A DNA stretch of 47,866 nt, taken from Streptomyces africanus. Its GTDB lineage: Bacteria > Actinomycetota > Actinomycetes > Streptomycetales > Streptomycetaceae. Of this stretch, positions 8,294 to 17,589 are shown piece after piece. The first letter of the stretch is position 1; each line of letters begins with the position of its first letter. The DNA lies in contig NZ_MUKA01000029.1 in the NCBI RefSeq assembly GCF_002150735.1, positions 1 to 47,866 on the forward strand, read 5' to 3'. The notes below the pieces were generated by a model. It searched no databases. It was not told the origin of the DNA and worked only from the letters and a program-made list of their open reading frames with translations. The translations under genes were made by a program, and so were the position numbers.

Positions 8294-10590
8294 ATGAATC
8301 GAACCGACGATCGACTTCTCCCGGTCGCGCTGATCTGCGCCCAGGCCGCGGTCTGGCCCGGCGCGGCGCTGCTGCGCGGGACCGTGCCGCCCGCCTTCGA
8401 CCTGCTCGTGGCGGCCCTGGCCGGCGGCCTGGCGACGGCCGTGCTCGCCCTGCGCCGTACCCGCCCGGTGACGACCCTGGTCGTGATCGCCGCCGCCCTG
8501 GCCCTGGGCGCCGGCCCGCTGCCCACGGGTGCGGTCGCGGTACTCGGCACGGCAGGGGTCGGACTGGCCCTGTTCAGCGTGGCGACGGAACGCGACACGT
8601 ACACCGCCGTCCTGTCCGTCGTCACGCTCGCCGCCTGGCAGTCACTGCACGGCCTCACCCTGCACGGCCTGAGCGCCCCGGACGGACTGGACCTGGTCCT
8701 GACCGCTCTGCTCTACGCCGCCGCGTGCGGCTCCGGCCTGCTGGTACGGCGTACCCGGCGCGCTCGGCAGGCCGCCGAGCACCTGCTGAAGCGGGCCGAG
8801 GCCGAGCGCCACCGCCTCCCGGAGGCCGAACGGCGCCGTATGGAACGGGAACTGCATGACGTGAGCGCCCATCACCTGACCGCCGTGGTCGTCACGGCCG
8901 GGGCAGCCCTCGGGCTGCGCGACCGACGCCCCGAACTGGCCGCCGAGGCCCTCGCATTCGCGACCGAGACGGGCCGCGAGGTCACCCGGGCGCTCGGAGC
9001 GGTCCGTGCACCGGCACCCTCACAGGAGGAACTGCCGTCTGCGGACGAACGGTTGCGGGCTCTCGTCGCCGGGTTCCGCCGCCTCGGCCAGCAGGTGGAC
9101 TGCGAGATCGACCCGCTCCCGGACGGCACCGTCGCGGACGCCGCGTACGGCATCGTCCGCGAGGCCCTGACCAACGTGACACGGCACGCGCCCGGCGCGC
9201 ACACGACGGTCCTGTGCCGGTACGGCGACACGCGCACGGAGGTGGCGGTCAGGAGCGCGGCGCCACCGGCCGGCTCACCCGCCCACGGCACAGGCCTCGG
9301 CTCGGGCCGGGGCCAGGGTTTCCTGCGGTCCCGGGCGAGGGAGGCGGGGGGCACGCTGACGAGCGGCCCGACAGCGGAAGGGGGCTGGGAGGTCAGGGCG
9401 GTCCTGCCGGGCCGGAACGCCGGTTCGGTCGAGCGAACCGTTCCCCGGACCTACCGCCTGGCACAGCTGACGGCCGCCGCCGGTCTGGCCGGGCAGCCAC
9501 TGCTCCCGGTGCTGGTGATCCGGTCCTCCGAAACCACGCCTGGGTCCCAGGTGTCCGCCGGAGTCCTCTTCGCGCTGCTGGCCGCCGCGCAGGCGGTGGC
9601 ACTGCTGTGGCTGGCGCGAGCGCCCAGGGCTGCCTACGGGGCCCTGCTCGGGCTCGTGTTGCTGTGGCCGCCGGCGATGGAGGCGGGCGGCTACACCGGG
9701 CCGGTGCTCCTTCCGCCGCTGCTGAGCATGATCGCGACCTGTACGGCGCTCGTGGTGAGGGCGGCGCGAGGGGCCGCAGCGCCGACGCCCGGCCGCTTCC
9801 CGAGCGTGCTGGTGGCAGTGCCGGTGCACACGCGGTCGCCGCGACGGCCGCCGTCCTGGACCGGGGTACGACGCTCCCCGTCTGGGCGGTCGGAGCGAGC
9901 GCGACGGCCGGAGCGGCTCTGGCTGCCGGCACGGCTCACTGGTACGGAACCATGCGCGGCCGGCACGACGCGGCCGACCGCGGTAGTCGGGACGAACGCC
10001 TGGCCACCTGGACCGAAGAGGCCGTCCGAGAAGCATGGGCCGAACGCCGCCGGATCGCCACCGGCCTGGAGACCACCGTCCTGGCACGCACCGCCGACAT
10101 GATCGCGGAGGCGGAGGCGGGGCACCTCGACGCGACAGCGGACCGCGCTCGCGAGGCCCTGGCAGCGATGCGAGCCCTGCTGGACACGGTGAGGGAGGGC
10201 GATCCGGCCCCCGACCTACGACCGCAGCCCACCCTCCAGGCCCTCGACCTGCTGGCCCACCAGTGCCGGGCGACGGGCCGGGACGTGGAGATACGTCTGA
10301 CGGACCGCGTGCCCGAGCGTCTGCCGACGGCGGTGGACCTGGCCGCCTACCACGCGGCCGAGACGCTGCTGGCGGCCGGCGGCACACGGCCGGCCCTGCT
10401 CGAACTCGACGCGGACGGCGATACGTTGACCCTCACGGCCACCGGGGTGACCGCCGCAGCCGAGCCGGACGTCCGCCGGCGCCTGGAAACCCGCATCAAG
10501 GCACTCGACGGCACTCTCACCACCGGCCCGGGAGGCGGCACACTCCGCATCGGCCTGCCCCTGTCCGCGGAAGAGGAGACCGAGCGATGA
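8294..10590 (+). pseudogene. Double-module sensor histidine kinase, frameshifted
   Basis: The first frame (from ATG 8294) encodes about four to five transmembrane helices, then a NarL-type kinase module: dimerisation helix ERRRMERELHDVSAHHLTA with the phospho-acceptor His, and an ATPase with N box EALTNVTRHAPG and G box RGQGFLRSRAREAGG. A second set of membrane helices follows (from about 9460). Between about 9815 and 9832 sense moves to another frame, which encodes LPVWAVGASATAGAAL, a second kinase-like helix (RRRIATGLETTVLARTADMI) lacking the HD pair, and a degenerate ATPase ending ALDGTLTTGPGGGTLRIGLP. The joined protein would be about 765 residues. It overlaps the response regulator by ATGA. 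The break is a real lesion or a sequence error. Confidence 0.8.
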
Positions 10591-11264
10591 GCCTCAGAGT
10601 GCTGGTCGTCGACGACCAGGGCATCGTACGAGCGGGCTTCGCGGCGGTGATCGACGCCGAGGACGACATGACGGTCGTGGGCGAAGCCGCCGACGGCGTG
10701 GCAGCGGTACGACTCGCCGAAGACCTCTCGCCCGACGTCGTCCTCATGGACGTACGCATGCCCGAACTGGACGGCATCGCCGCCACCCGCATCATCACCG
10801 CCCGGGAGAACGCCCCCCGGGTCCTGGTCCTGACCACCTTCGACCTCGACGCCTACGTCTTCGACGCCCTGCGCGCCGGTGCCTCCGGCTTCCTCCTCAA
10901 GGACGTCCACGCCTTCGAACTCCTGCAGGGGATCAGGGTGGTGGCCACGGGCGAGTCGGTCCTGGCCCCGTCGGCGACCCGACGCCTGATCTCCCACTAC
11001 GCGTCCGGCCCGGGCCCTCGCACCGCCGGCGGCCCCCGCGAACTGCAGACCCTGACCACGAGCCAGCGGAACGTGCTGGGCCTGGTCGCGGCGGGCCTCA
11101 ACAACGCGGAGATCGCGGACACCTTGGGCATCACCGTCGGCACGGTGAAGTCCCACGTGAACGCGCTCCTGCGCAAACTCGGCCTACGAGACCGGGTCCA
11201 GGCCACGATCCTCGCGTACGACCTGGGCCTGGCCCGCCCGAACCAACCTGGCACGCACCTCTGA
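10587..11264 (+). CDS. NarL/LuxR-family two-component response regulator
   Basis: 225 residues. The receiver domain (1-120) has the acidic pair VVDDQG, the phosphorylation site Asp55 in VVLMDVRMPE, the conserved Thr in VLTTF and Lys in LLKDVH. The C-terminal LuxR-type helix-turn-helix reads TSQRNVLGLVAAGLNNAEIADTLGI... VKSHVNALLRKL. ATG overlaps the TGA of the kinase gene, so translation is coupled to it and the pair form one system. The stimulus is unknown; the next gene, a small membrane protein 46 bases on, may be a target or partner. Confidence 0.96.
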   Translation: MSLRVLVVDDQGIVRAGFAAVIDAEDDMTVVGEAADGVAAVRLAEDLSPDVVLMDVRMPELDGIAATRIITARENAPRVLVLTTFDLDAYVFDALRAGASGFLLKDVHAFELLQGIRVVATGESVLAPSATRRLISHYASGPGPRTAGGPRELQTLTTSQRNVLGLVAAGLNNAEIADTLGITVGTVKSHVNALLRKLGLRDRVQATILAYDLGLARPNQPGTHL

Positions 11265-11310
11265 CCCCCCGATGACATCCCGATGACCTTCCTGACGGAG
11301 GAGTCCCACC

Positions 11311-11628
11311 GTGACCGCTGCACCTCCAGGCCGCTCGCTCTCCCGCAAGGCGGCCCACGCCCTGCGCCATCCCGCCGCTCTCGTCTACCTCGCCGTCTGC
11401 GCGATCCTGCTGGTCTGGGCGCTGGCGGTGACGCTGGCCGACGGTTCGGACGAGTCGATGGCGGGGGTGATCCCGCTCCTGGCGACGGCCCCCGTGAGCC
11501 TGGTCCTGCTGATGCTTCCCGACCACGGCTCGATGCTGGTCGTCGCCGTCCTGCTCGGGGCGCTGGTGAACGCCCTGATCATCGGCATGTGCGCCCGGGC
11601 GCTGCGCAAGGGCTACAGCGCGAACTAG
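11311..11628 (+). CDS. Small membrane protein (SCO4225-like)
   Basis: 105 residues from a GTG with GGAGGAG upstream. It has a basic N-terminus, then three hydrophobic helices: AALVYLAVCAILLVWALAVTL, IPLLATAPVSLVLLML and MLVVAVLLGALVNALIIGM. It resembles the SCO4225-type family of Streptomyces membrane proteins, of unknown function. It follows the response regulator on the same strand and may be cotranscribed. Its TAG stop lies inside the CTAG at the outer end of the IS remnant, so the insertion sits exactly on the stop; whether the native C-terminus was longer cannot be told. Confidence 0.8.
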   Translation: MTAAPPGRSLSRKAAHALRHPAALVYLAVCAILLVWALAVTLADGSDESMAGVIPLLATAPVSLVLLMLPDHGSMLVVAVLLGALVNALIIGMCARALRKGYSAN

Positions 11629-11790
11629 GGTCCGTCTTCAAAGGGATCTTGCCCAGAGCAGGAACGATGCGAGGGTGACCGCCGCTTCGTAGGAAGTGGC
11701 GGTCTTTTCGCATCTGGTGGCGATACCGCGGAAGCCCTTGAGCCGGTTGAAGCAGCGCTCAATCATGTTGCGTCGCCGGTAGGTCTCCCG
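11625..11790 (-). mobile_element. Remnant of an IS5-family element
   Basis: About 163 bases that are the inverted, nearly identical counterpart of the right end of the complete IS at 12994-13914, including the terminal repeat beginning GGGTCCGTCTTCAAAG and the codons for the last part of the transposase (KTASSYEAAVTLASFLLWARSL equivalent). I count four base differences. Similarity stops abruptly after 11790, inside the broken lipoprotein gene. Confidence 0.9.
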
Positions 11791-12307
11791 AAAGTGCCGC
11801 TGCGGCCCGGGGCGAGGCGGCCGGCGATCTGCTTGGAGTCGGCCTCGATATACAGGAACTCTGTCTCGCCACCCGTGGTGGCGCCCTGTGCGTCGTAACC
11901 GAAGCTGTCCAGGTCGTACGGCGTCTTCGTGCCGTTGGTGATGGTGAAGGTGACGCGCAACGGAATCATGTCGGCGTCGGGCTTGGTGTCGTACTCGCCC
12001 CAGCGAGTGATGGTGCGGATGCTGTCGACCTTGACCTTCAGGCAGTCGGTGTAGGCGAAGGTGTCGCCCACGGCCAGCTCCGTGTCCGGCTGCTCGTCAG
12101 CGGTCGGGCTGTCGCTGGCGCACTGCTCCAGCCAGTCCGCCTGGGAGAGGTCGGAGTCGGGACCGCAGTCGGGTGCGCTGGAGGCCAGCGAACTGACTGC
12201 GGCGGTGGCGCGCTCGGCTTTGCCCTGCGAGGGTTCGTCGCTGCTACAGGCAGTGAGGGTGGGGCGAGGATGGCGACGGTGGCGAGCGCGGCTCTTCTGG
12301 CGTGCAT
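11763..12307 (-). pseudogene. DUF4352-like lipoprotein, doubly damaged
   Basis: Reading left from ATG 12307 gives a lipoprotein signal peptide (MHARRAALATVAILAP). The lipobox LTAC-SS is in a second frame, the shift lying in a run of four C (GCCCC) near 12260. The second frame then encodes a Ser/Asp-rich linker and a beta-sandwich like DUF4352 (VGDTFAYTDCLKVKVDSI, PLRVTFTITNGTKTPYDLDSF, ADSKQIAGRLAPGRSGTF). The last residues and the stop codon come from the IS remnant, so the native C-terminus is lost. Intact homologues would be surface lipoproteins of unknown role. Confidence 0.8.
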
Positions 12308-12464
12308 GGTCCCCCCATGGACGCTGCTGACTGCCCGTCATCGTGGGGGTGCTGTGCACCTTGTGGTGACGTGAGCACGGTTCGTGGCAGGGCTGTGACA
12401 TGAGCGAGCCCCGCCACCGCTGGTGACGTGGGCCCGCCCGCCCAGATGCTCTGATGCGATGAAC

Positions 12465-12833
12465 CTACGGGTACACGATGTAGGCGTAGCAGTCAGCGCA
12501 GCCCTTGATGTACGCCCAGCGGAACTTGCCCTTGGGGCTGGTCCGAGTGATCGACCTCGGGTCGTTGCTCCACTCGCCCAAGCTGTCGCCCATCATGCGG
12601 AGCCAGACGTGGCCAGCGCAGTGGCCAGACAAGCTGTCCTTGCCGGCCACCGCCTTCGTAGAGGAGATAGTCAGGCTGTAGTAGGTCTCGCACGAACGCT
12701 CGTAGAAGAAGTGGCCAGGCTTGTCGTCGTAGATCGTGTCGCCCGGGCCGATGTCACGCGCGGAAGCGGGCGTTATGGCGAGCATGAAGGCCGTCGCGAG
12801 AATGCCGAGGACGGTGACGACGCGTTTACCCAT
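12465..12833 (-). CDS. Small secreted protein, unknown function
   Basis: 122 residues from an ATG with a strong GGGGGAGGA site. Residues 1-26 are a signal peptide (MGKRVVTVLGILATAFMLAITPASA). The mature part of about 96 residues has four cysteines (ERSCETYY, SGHCAGH, KGCADCYAY), enough for two disulfides, and many aromatic residues. No family recognised. It lies between the two IS copies. Confidence 0.75.
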   Translation of the reverse strand: MGKRVVTVLGILATAFMLAITPASARDIGPGDTIYDDKPGHFFYERSCETYYSLTISSTKAVAGKDSLSGHCAGHVWLRMMGDSLGEWSNDPRSITRTSPKGKFRWAYIKGCADCYAYIVYP

Positions 12834-12993
12834 GAGGGTCCTCCCCCTGTTTCTGTTGCCCGTGGTCGGTGCGGTCTGACAACCGCGGCCAACGTAGTGA
12901 GCCTGCCGCAGAGGAGGTACCTATAACTCTTCAGGGTGCACCGGGAGTTCGCATGGGTCGGCCCGGGGCGCTGTGGTGGCGTCCCGGGCCGTT

Positions 12994-13914
12994 CTAGGGT
13001 CCGTCTTCAAGATCATCCGGGTGGTAGATCATGGTGTCGTGGTACGACGTCATGAACTCATCGACCTGGAGTGGGACTTACTCGCTCCGCTGATACCCCG
13101 AGCCGCGACGGGGCGGCCACGCGTGGAGGACCGGCAGGTCATAAACGGGATGGTCTACAAGATCCGCACCGGGATCTCCTGGCGTGACCTGCCGGAGCGC
13201 TACGGGCCGTGGAAGACCGTGTACACCCGCTTCCGCCGCTACGCCCTCGCCGGAGTGTTCACTCAAGCCCTCCAGCAGACCCAAGCCCGTGCCGACGCGG
13301 CCGGAGACATCGACTGGCTGGTGCAGATCGACTCCACCGTCGTCCGCGCTCACCAACCCGCCGCCGCTACCGGCCGAAAAGGGGGCGGCATCGCCAGGAC
13401 GAACCGGATGATCACGCCCTCGGCCGATCCCGAGGCGGACTGACCGCCAAAGTCCACCTCGCCTGCGACGGCAAGGGCCGCCCGCTCGCGATCCTGGTGA
13501 CGCCCGGCCAACGCCACGACAGTGTCTGCGCACGCCCTCTGCTGGAACGGATCCGTGTTCCCCGCACGGGCCCGGGCCGACCTCGGTGCAGGCCCGACCA
13601 GGTCATCGCAGACAAGGCCTACAGCTCCCGCGGCTTCCGCGCCTACCTGCGAAAACGCGGCATTGCGCACACCATCCCCGAGAAGACCGACCAGCGACGG
13701 CACCGGCTGAGGCGCGCTGGCCACGGCGGCCGACCGCCAGGGTTCGACCGGGAGACCTACCGGCGACGCAACATGATCGAGCGCTGCTTCAACCGGCTCA
13801 AGGGCTTCCGCGGTATCGCCACCAGATACGAAAAGACCGCCTCTTCCTACGAAGCGGCGGTCACCCTTGCATCGTTCCTGCTCTGGGCAAGATCCCTTTG
13901 AAGACGGACCCTAG
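12994..13914 (+). mobile_element. Complete IS5-family (IS427-like) insertion sequence
   Basis: About 917 bases with inverted ends GGGTCCGTCTTCAA (left, 12997) and its complement (right, ending 13912). Both ends are flanked by CTAG (12994-12997 and 13911-13914), which fits a CTAG or TA target duplication; the palindrome makes the exact edge ambiguous. It carries a two-frame transposase. It inserted three bases beyond the stop codon of the NTF2-like gene. Confidence 0.92.
13021..13901 (+). CDS. IS5-family transposase, two overlapping frames
   Basis: DDE transposase made by programmed -1 frameshifting. The first frame (GTG 13021 or 13039, to 13443) has the DUF4096-type N-terminal domain (LEWDLLAPLIPRAATGRPR, NGMVYKIRTGISWRDLPERYGPW) and the first catalytic Asp in VQIDSTVVRAHQ. 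The second frame supplies HALGRSRGGLTAKVHLACD, the second Asp in VIADKAYSS and the Glu region RRRNMIERCFNRLKGFRGIATRYEK. The slip site is the A4G5 run at about 13376-13385, as usual in the IS427 group. All catalytic residues are present, so the copy may be active. Confidence 0.9.
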
Positions 13915-13917
13915 ATC

Positions 13918-14346
13918 TCAGGGCGTGCACGCCGCGGCGATCGACGCGCTGTTCTCGTAAAGATGGTGCCGGGTGATCCGCCCGCCCTCGACGGTGAGCC
14001 GCAGCGCGAAGGGCCCCGAGAAGGACTTGCCGGTCGCACGGACGGTCCCGGAGAGGTGCCCCATCAGAACGGCGTCGGCACCGTCGACGAGGATCGTGTC
14101 GATGGACGCGCGGGCGTCTTCCGGCACGGTGTACTCGGCCAACTCATGGGCCTGTGCGGCACATTCGGCGGCCGTGGACCGAGGCCGTATCCAGGGAACG
14201 CCGGGGTTCTCGGCCAGCATCCAGTCGACCTGTTCCGCGAAGAGCCCGGTGAGCCCTTCGGTGTCGCCGGCGAGCCGGAGTTCGAGGAACTTCTGGACGG
14301 TGGCGCGGGTGGTGTTGGCGGCGGCCGCGGTGCTGGTGGCTGTCAT
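13918..14346 (-). CDS. NTF2-like (SnoaL-type) protein
   Basis: 142 residues with a cone-shaped NTF2-like fold pattern: an N-terminal helix ATVQKFLELRLAGDTEGLTGLFAEQVDWML, a proline-rich turn (NPGVPWIRP), then strands ending TGKSFSGPFALRLTVEGGRITRHHLYENS, typical of SnoaL/ketosteroid isomerase-like proteins with RHH near the end. The substrate is unknown. The complete IS landed three bases after its stop and does not disrupt it. Confidence 0.9.
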   Translation of the reverse strand: MTATSTAAAANTTRATVQKFLELRLAGDTEGLTGLFAEQVDWMLAENPGVPWIRPRSTAAECAAQAHELAEYTVPEDARASIDTILVDGADAVLMGHLSGTVRATGKSFSGPFALRLTVEGGRITRHHLYENSASIAAACTP

Positions 14347-14426
14347 GGGAGAGAGCTTGCCGGGATGCCGAAGACCGGTCGATTACGCCGGAGGTAAGGA
14401 CGCGGCCAAGGCGCGCCCTCGTGCGA

Positions 14427-15038
14427 TCACTGCCCGACCCGTCCGTCGATCAGCTCACGCAGCAGGTCGGCGTGGCCGCAGTGACGCGCGTACTCCCCGA
14501 TCTGCGCCACCAGAACGTCACGCAACTGAAGCTGCCCACCGGGCTCGGCCCCGAGGTCGGAGTACCCGGCGTTCTGCGTGCCGAGGTCGCTGACACCGGC
14601 CAGATACCGATTGTTGAGCTCCACCTCGGTCCGCCACTGCCGCCACGCCTCCTCCACGATCACCGGGTCCGCGACCGCCCCGTTGAAGTCACCGTCCCGG
14701 TCCTCCTCGGTCCGGTACAGCTTCGGCGCGTCGTCCCCGGCCATCACCCGCCGGAAGTGCCGCTCCTCCTCGGCCAGATGCCGCACCAGCCCCAGCAACG
14801 ACATGGTGGACGGCGGCGCGGACCGCCGAGCCATCTGCTCCGCGTCCAGCCCCGCGCACTTCATCTCCAGGGTGAGGCGATAGTGCCGCAGGTTCTCCAG
14901 CAACGCCCCACGCTCATCGACGATCTCCACCTCGGTCTCGCGCGGGTCGTCGTCCGGATCCACCCACATATCGGGATAGACGCTCGCCCGCGTCCACCGA
15001 GTCACCGCTGGGTCACTGACGTGCTCGTTGGAGACCAT
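14427..15038 (-). CDS. DinB family protein (DUF664 type)
   Basis: About 203 residues from the ATG at 15038. The four-helix DinB fold is recognised from ALLENLRHYRLTLEMKCAGL, STMSLLGLVRHLAEEERHFF-like text (here EEERHFRRVM) and the C-terminal VAQIGEYARHCGHADLLRELIDG. Three metal-ligand histidines are in place (LVRHLAEEERHF, EYARHCGHAD). Actinobacterial members include mycothiol-dependent enzymes and hydrolase-like proteins of unknown substrate. The ribosome site is weak. A longer form starting at 15173 has no family support. Confidence 0.9.
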   Translation of the reverse strand: MVSNEHVSDPAVTRWTRASVYPDMWVDPDDDPRETEVEIVDERGALLENLRHYRLTLEMKCAGLDAEQMARRSAPPSTMSLLGLVRHLAEEERHFRRVMAGDDAPKLYRTEEDRDGDFNGAVADPVIVEEAWRQWRTEVELNNRYLAGVSDLGTQNAGYSDLGAEPGGQLQLRDVLVAQIGEYARHCGHADLLRELIDGRVGQ

Positions 15039-15319
15039 GGGGGGATGGTGGACGGTGCGGGGAGGGTTCCGCCACTGAATATCGAGCTCGGCGCTGCCGT
15101 TGGACTTATCTCGTGGCTGCGGGCCGCGGTGAGACCTGCATGAGCCGGGTGGTCGGATGCCAACTAGTGTCAAGCTTCAGTATCTTGACATCGTGTGCAA
15201 CGCCCTTGATCAGACAATGCTGCCCCTTTGCACCTGCGGCGAGGGAGCTCTGCCCACGGCCTGGGACTGAGGAGGGCGGTGATATCAGCACGTTATGAGA
15301 CGAGTGGGGGAAGCTCGAC

Positions 15320-15955
15320 TTGGGGCGACGTGAACGCCTAACGCAGATCGCTGCGAGGCGGAGAGTGGAAAAGGAAGAGGCTCAAGTTCGCGCCCGCCTT
15401 GTCGATTGGGCTCAAGTTGCCGCAGTCGGCATCGCCGGGTTTGGCCTGATCCTGAGCGGCTGCAGCGGGGTGCTTCAGTCTGCAGCCACGCAAGACCAGC
15501 TCAGGCAGAGTCGGGAGGAAGAGAAGCTCCGAATTGAAGAGCAAGCTGCGCTTTTCGACTCAAGGCTGGTGGTGAATAAGGACAGTCACGCGATCGAGCT
15601 GGCAAATTATTCTCGCAGAAGTGTACGTAACGCGGTTGTCTTCGTTACAGACGGGGACAACGCGAAGCGGGTCTACACCTTCCCGAGCGTGGCGCCGTGC
15701 ACCAGAGTGAGTCTCGACATGGTCGATGTTGTGGAGGCGAAGGGGAGCCTCGTCAAGTCCAAGTGGTTGAAAAGAATCGACGTGACAGCCTTCATCGATT
15801 GGCGAGGTAGGCCTTGGAGGGTGGAAAAGGGAGGGCCTCTGCAGCAGAAGTACGTCACTCGTTCACCAGACGGCAAGGGAGATGGGTGGCGAGCGGGCAT
15901 CACTTACTTTGACATGGCGACGCTTCCTAGGCAGAGTCACCTTCCCGATTGTTGA
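15320..15955 (+). CDS. Single-helix membrane-anchored protein, unknown
   Basis: 211 residues from an unusual TTG start at 15320, supported by GGGGGAAG six bases upstream and by stop codons blocking the alternatives. A basic coil (RRERLTQIAARRRVEKEEAQ) leads into one transmembrane helix (AQVAAVGIAGFGLILSG), a Gln/Glu coiled coil (QDQLRQSREEEKLRIEEQA) and a beta-rich domain (SHAIELANYSRRSVRNAVVF... RIDVTAFIDWRGRPWRV). Similar proteins of unknown role occur in Streptomyces accessory regions. The base composition is lower in GC than its neighbours. Confidence 0.7.
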   Translation: MGRRERLTQIAARRRVEKEEAQVRARLVDWAQVAAVGIAGFGLILSGCSGVLQSAATQDQLRQSREEEKLRIEEQAALFDSRLVVNKDSHAIELANYSRRSVRNAVVFVTDGDNAKRVYTFPSVAPCTRVSLDMVDVVEAKGSLVKSKWLKRIDVTAFIDWRGRPWRVEKGGPLQQKYVTRSPDGKGDGWRAGITYFDMATLPRQSHLPDC

Positions 15956-15998
15956 TAATTTCTACCCAATCACCGCGGTGATCCATAAAGACGTGTCG

Positions 15999-16553
15999 TC
16001 AGCGGCGCCGCGCGGCGACCGCGCCCGTGTACGTCTCGAGTGTCAGGTCCTCCGGACCGATGCCGAGGTCGGCGAGGACGGTGCGGATGTTGTCCAGGGC
16101 TGCCATCACGTCGGCCTCGGGGACGAGTGTCTCGACCTCGAGGAACGTGCCGTCGATTTCGGGGACGCGTACGAGGGTTGCGAGCATCTTCCGGCCATGC
16201 GCTTCGAAGTCGTAGTTCCGGCAGTGCTTTTCGAAGGTGATGAACGGTACGTGGCCGAGTCCGCGCAGGATGGCGTGTGCAGCCTCGGGGTTGTCGACGC
16301 GGGTTTCATGCTCGGGCTTGGACCCGGAGTCCTCATCGACTGCGGCACCCTTGTACGTGAGGACCGTACGAGTTCCGTCCGTGCCGTGAACGGTGCGTAC
16401 CCGTAGTTCTTCGCCGGCCTTGTCCAGGGACCCGTCGGGCCGGTCGTAGTAGGTGTCCTGGTAGACCTCGACGCGTGCCGTCGCCAGCTTGTCGAGCTGT
16501 CGCTCGACCGCTTCGGGTGAGTGCACGCGGGCCTTCAACTCCGCCTCGATCAC
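15999..16553 (-). CDS. CYTH domain protein (class IV adenylate cyclase-like)
   Basis: 184 residues, a CYTH-fold triphosphate tunnel protein. The ExExK signature is at the N-terminus (IEAELKAR, Glu3/Glu5/Lys7), with RVRTVHGTDGTRTVLTYKG, ETRVDNPEAAH and FLEVETLVPEADV supplying the remaining charged tunnel residues. Such enzymes act on triphosphates (adenylate cyclase CyaB or thiamine triphosphatase); the substrate here is not decidable. GTG start with AAGGAG. It sits 18 bases downstream of the XRE regulator on the same strand, so the two probably form an operon. Confidence 0.92.
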   Translation of the reverse strand: MIEAELKARVHSPEAVERQLDKLATARVEVYQDTYYDRPDGSLDKAGEELRVRTVHGTDGTRTVLTYKGAAVDEDSGSKPEHETRVDNPEAAHAILRGLGHVPFITFEKHCRNYDFEAHGRKMLATLVRVPEIDGTFLEVETLVPEADVMAALDNIRTVLADLGIGPEDLTLETYTGAVAARRR

Positions 16554-16571
16554 GAGCGGTTCTCCTTTCCC

Positions 16572-17423
16572 TCACACCGTGCGCGTTGCGCTGTCGATGA
16601 CGGCCTCGAACATCCTGCGGAAGCCCCGGAACAGGGGACCGTGCGGGGTTTCCATCACCTTGTACGTGGCCGACTCGTGGCCTTCCCACCCTGCGTCGAA
16701 GGCGCCGACGAACAGAGTGGAGTCCATGCGGATGAGACGCCAGGTGGGCAGCATTCCGTACCGCCATACGCTGATCTCGCATGTGTCTGCCAGCTCTCGC
16801 AGCCGCGCCTCCGCGAGTCTTACTCCGCCCGCGAGGGACTCGGCGGACTCGCCGATCTCCGCTGCCCGTTGAGCGAGGGCAGGGCTGTCCGGATCGAGAA
16901 GTGCCACTCGTACGCGGAATCGGCCACCGTCCCGCTCGCGCGGCAGACAAGCGCGCAGGAGACTGTCGTTCAGTCCGATCAGGCCGAGTCCGCGCACGGC
17001 GAGGATGTCCAGCTCTCTCACTTCGCGTGCCTGTTGCTGGATCTCCTGGGCTGCGGAGTTCTGGGTGGCGTACACACGGACGACTTCGGGGAAAGCTGCG
17101 AGGTCGAAGGCGACACCACCCGGCCGCTTCTCACGACTTGCGGCCAACCCGAGCAGGTGACGGGCGTCGTCGGGCATGTGAAGGCCGTCGGCGATCCGCT
17201 CGTACACGTCCAGCCGTGAGACTTCGCGGCGTCCGTTGATGATCTCGTTGACGCGAGCCTGCGTCATCCCCGCGGCAGTGGCAATGCGGGCCTGGCTGGC
17301 TCCGGCGTACCGCTGTACGTGCCGGAACACGGCCCCGATGTCCCGCGCGCGCAGGGCCTGGCGTACCTCGGCGCGCTCCCAAGCCCAGTCAGGCAGCTCG
17401 ATCGGCTCCAGCGCGGTCCCCAT
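16572..17423 (-). CDS. XRE-family helix-turn-helix regulator with C-terminal effector-like domain
   Basis: 283 residues. The HTH_XRE domain (about residues 38-95) reads ASQARIATAAGMTQARVNEI and INGRREVSRLDVYERIADGL. The C-terminal two thirds (LDILAVRGLGLIGLNDSLLR, FRVRVALLDPDSPALAQRAA, YGMLPTWRLIRMDSTLFVGA) resemble the DUF5919-type domain, related in pattern to phospholipase D folds but without an HKD motif that I can see. It probably senses a ligand and represses or activates its own operon with the CYTH gene. The divergent gene at 17590 shares its promoter region. Confidence 0.88.
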   Translation of the reverse strand: MGTALEPIELPDWAWERAEVRQALRARDIGAVFRHVQRYAGASQARIATAAGMTQARVNEIINGRREVSRLDVYERIADGLHMPDDARHLLGLAASREKRPGGVAFDLAAFPEVVRVYATQNSAAQEIQQQAREVRELDILAVRGLGLIGLNDSLLRACLPRERDGGRFRVRVALLDPDSPALAQRAAEIGESAESLAGGVRLAEARLRELADTCEISVWRYGMLPTWRLIRMDSTLFVGAFDAGWEGHESATYKVMETPHGPLFRGFRRMFEAVIDSATRTV

Positions 17424-17589
17424 GCACGGCCCCCGGTATCCACGAACGGGATGGAAAGTCATCCCACCGTGAGATTGCCGGTGAGGGATCGAGTCGACAC
17501 AGAGCGTCACAAGATCCTGGCCATGCCTCCCGGGCCTCGCCGGCCGGGTGAACGGCTTGGGCATGGCCGACATCAGAGAGCAGGTCGAC

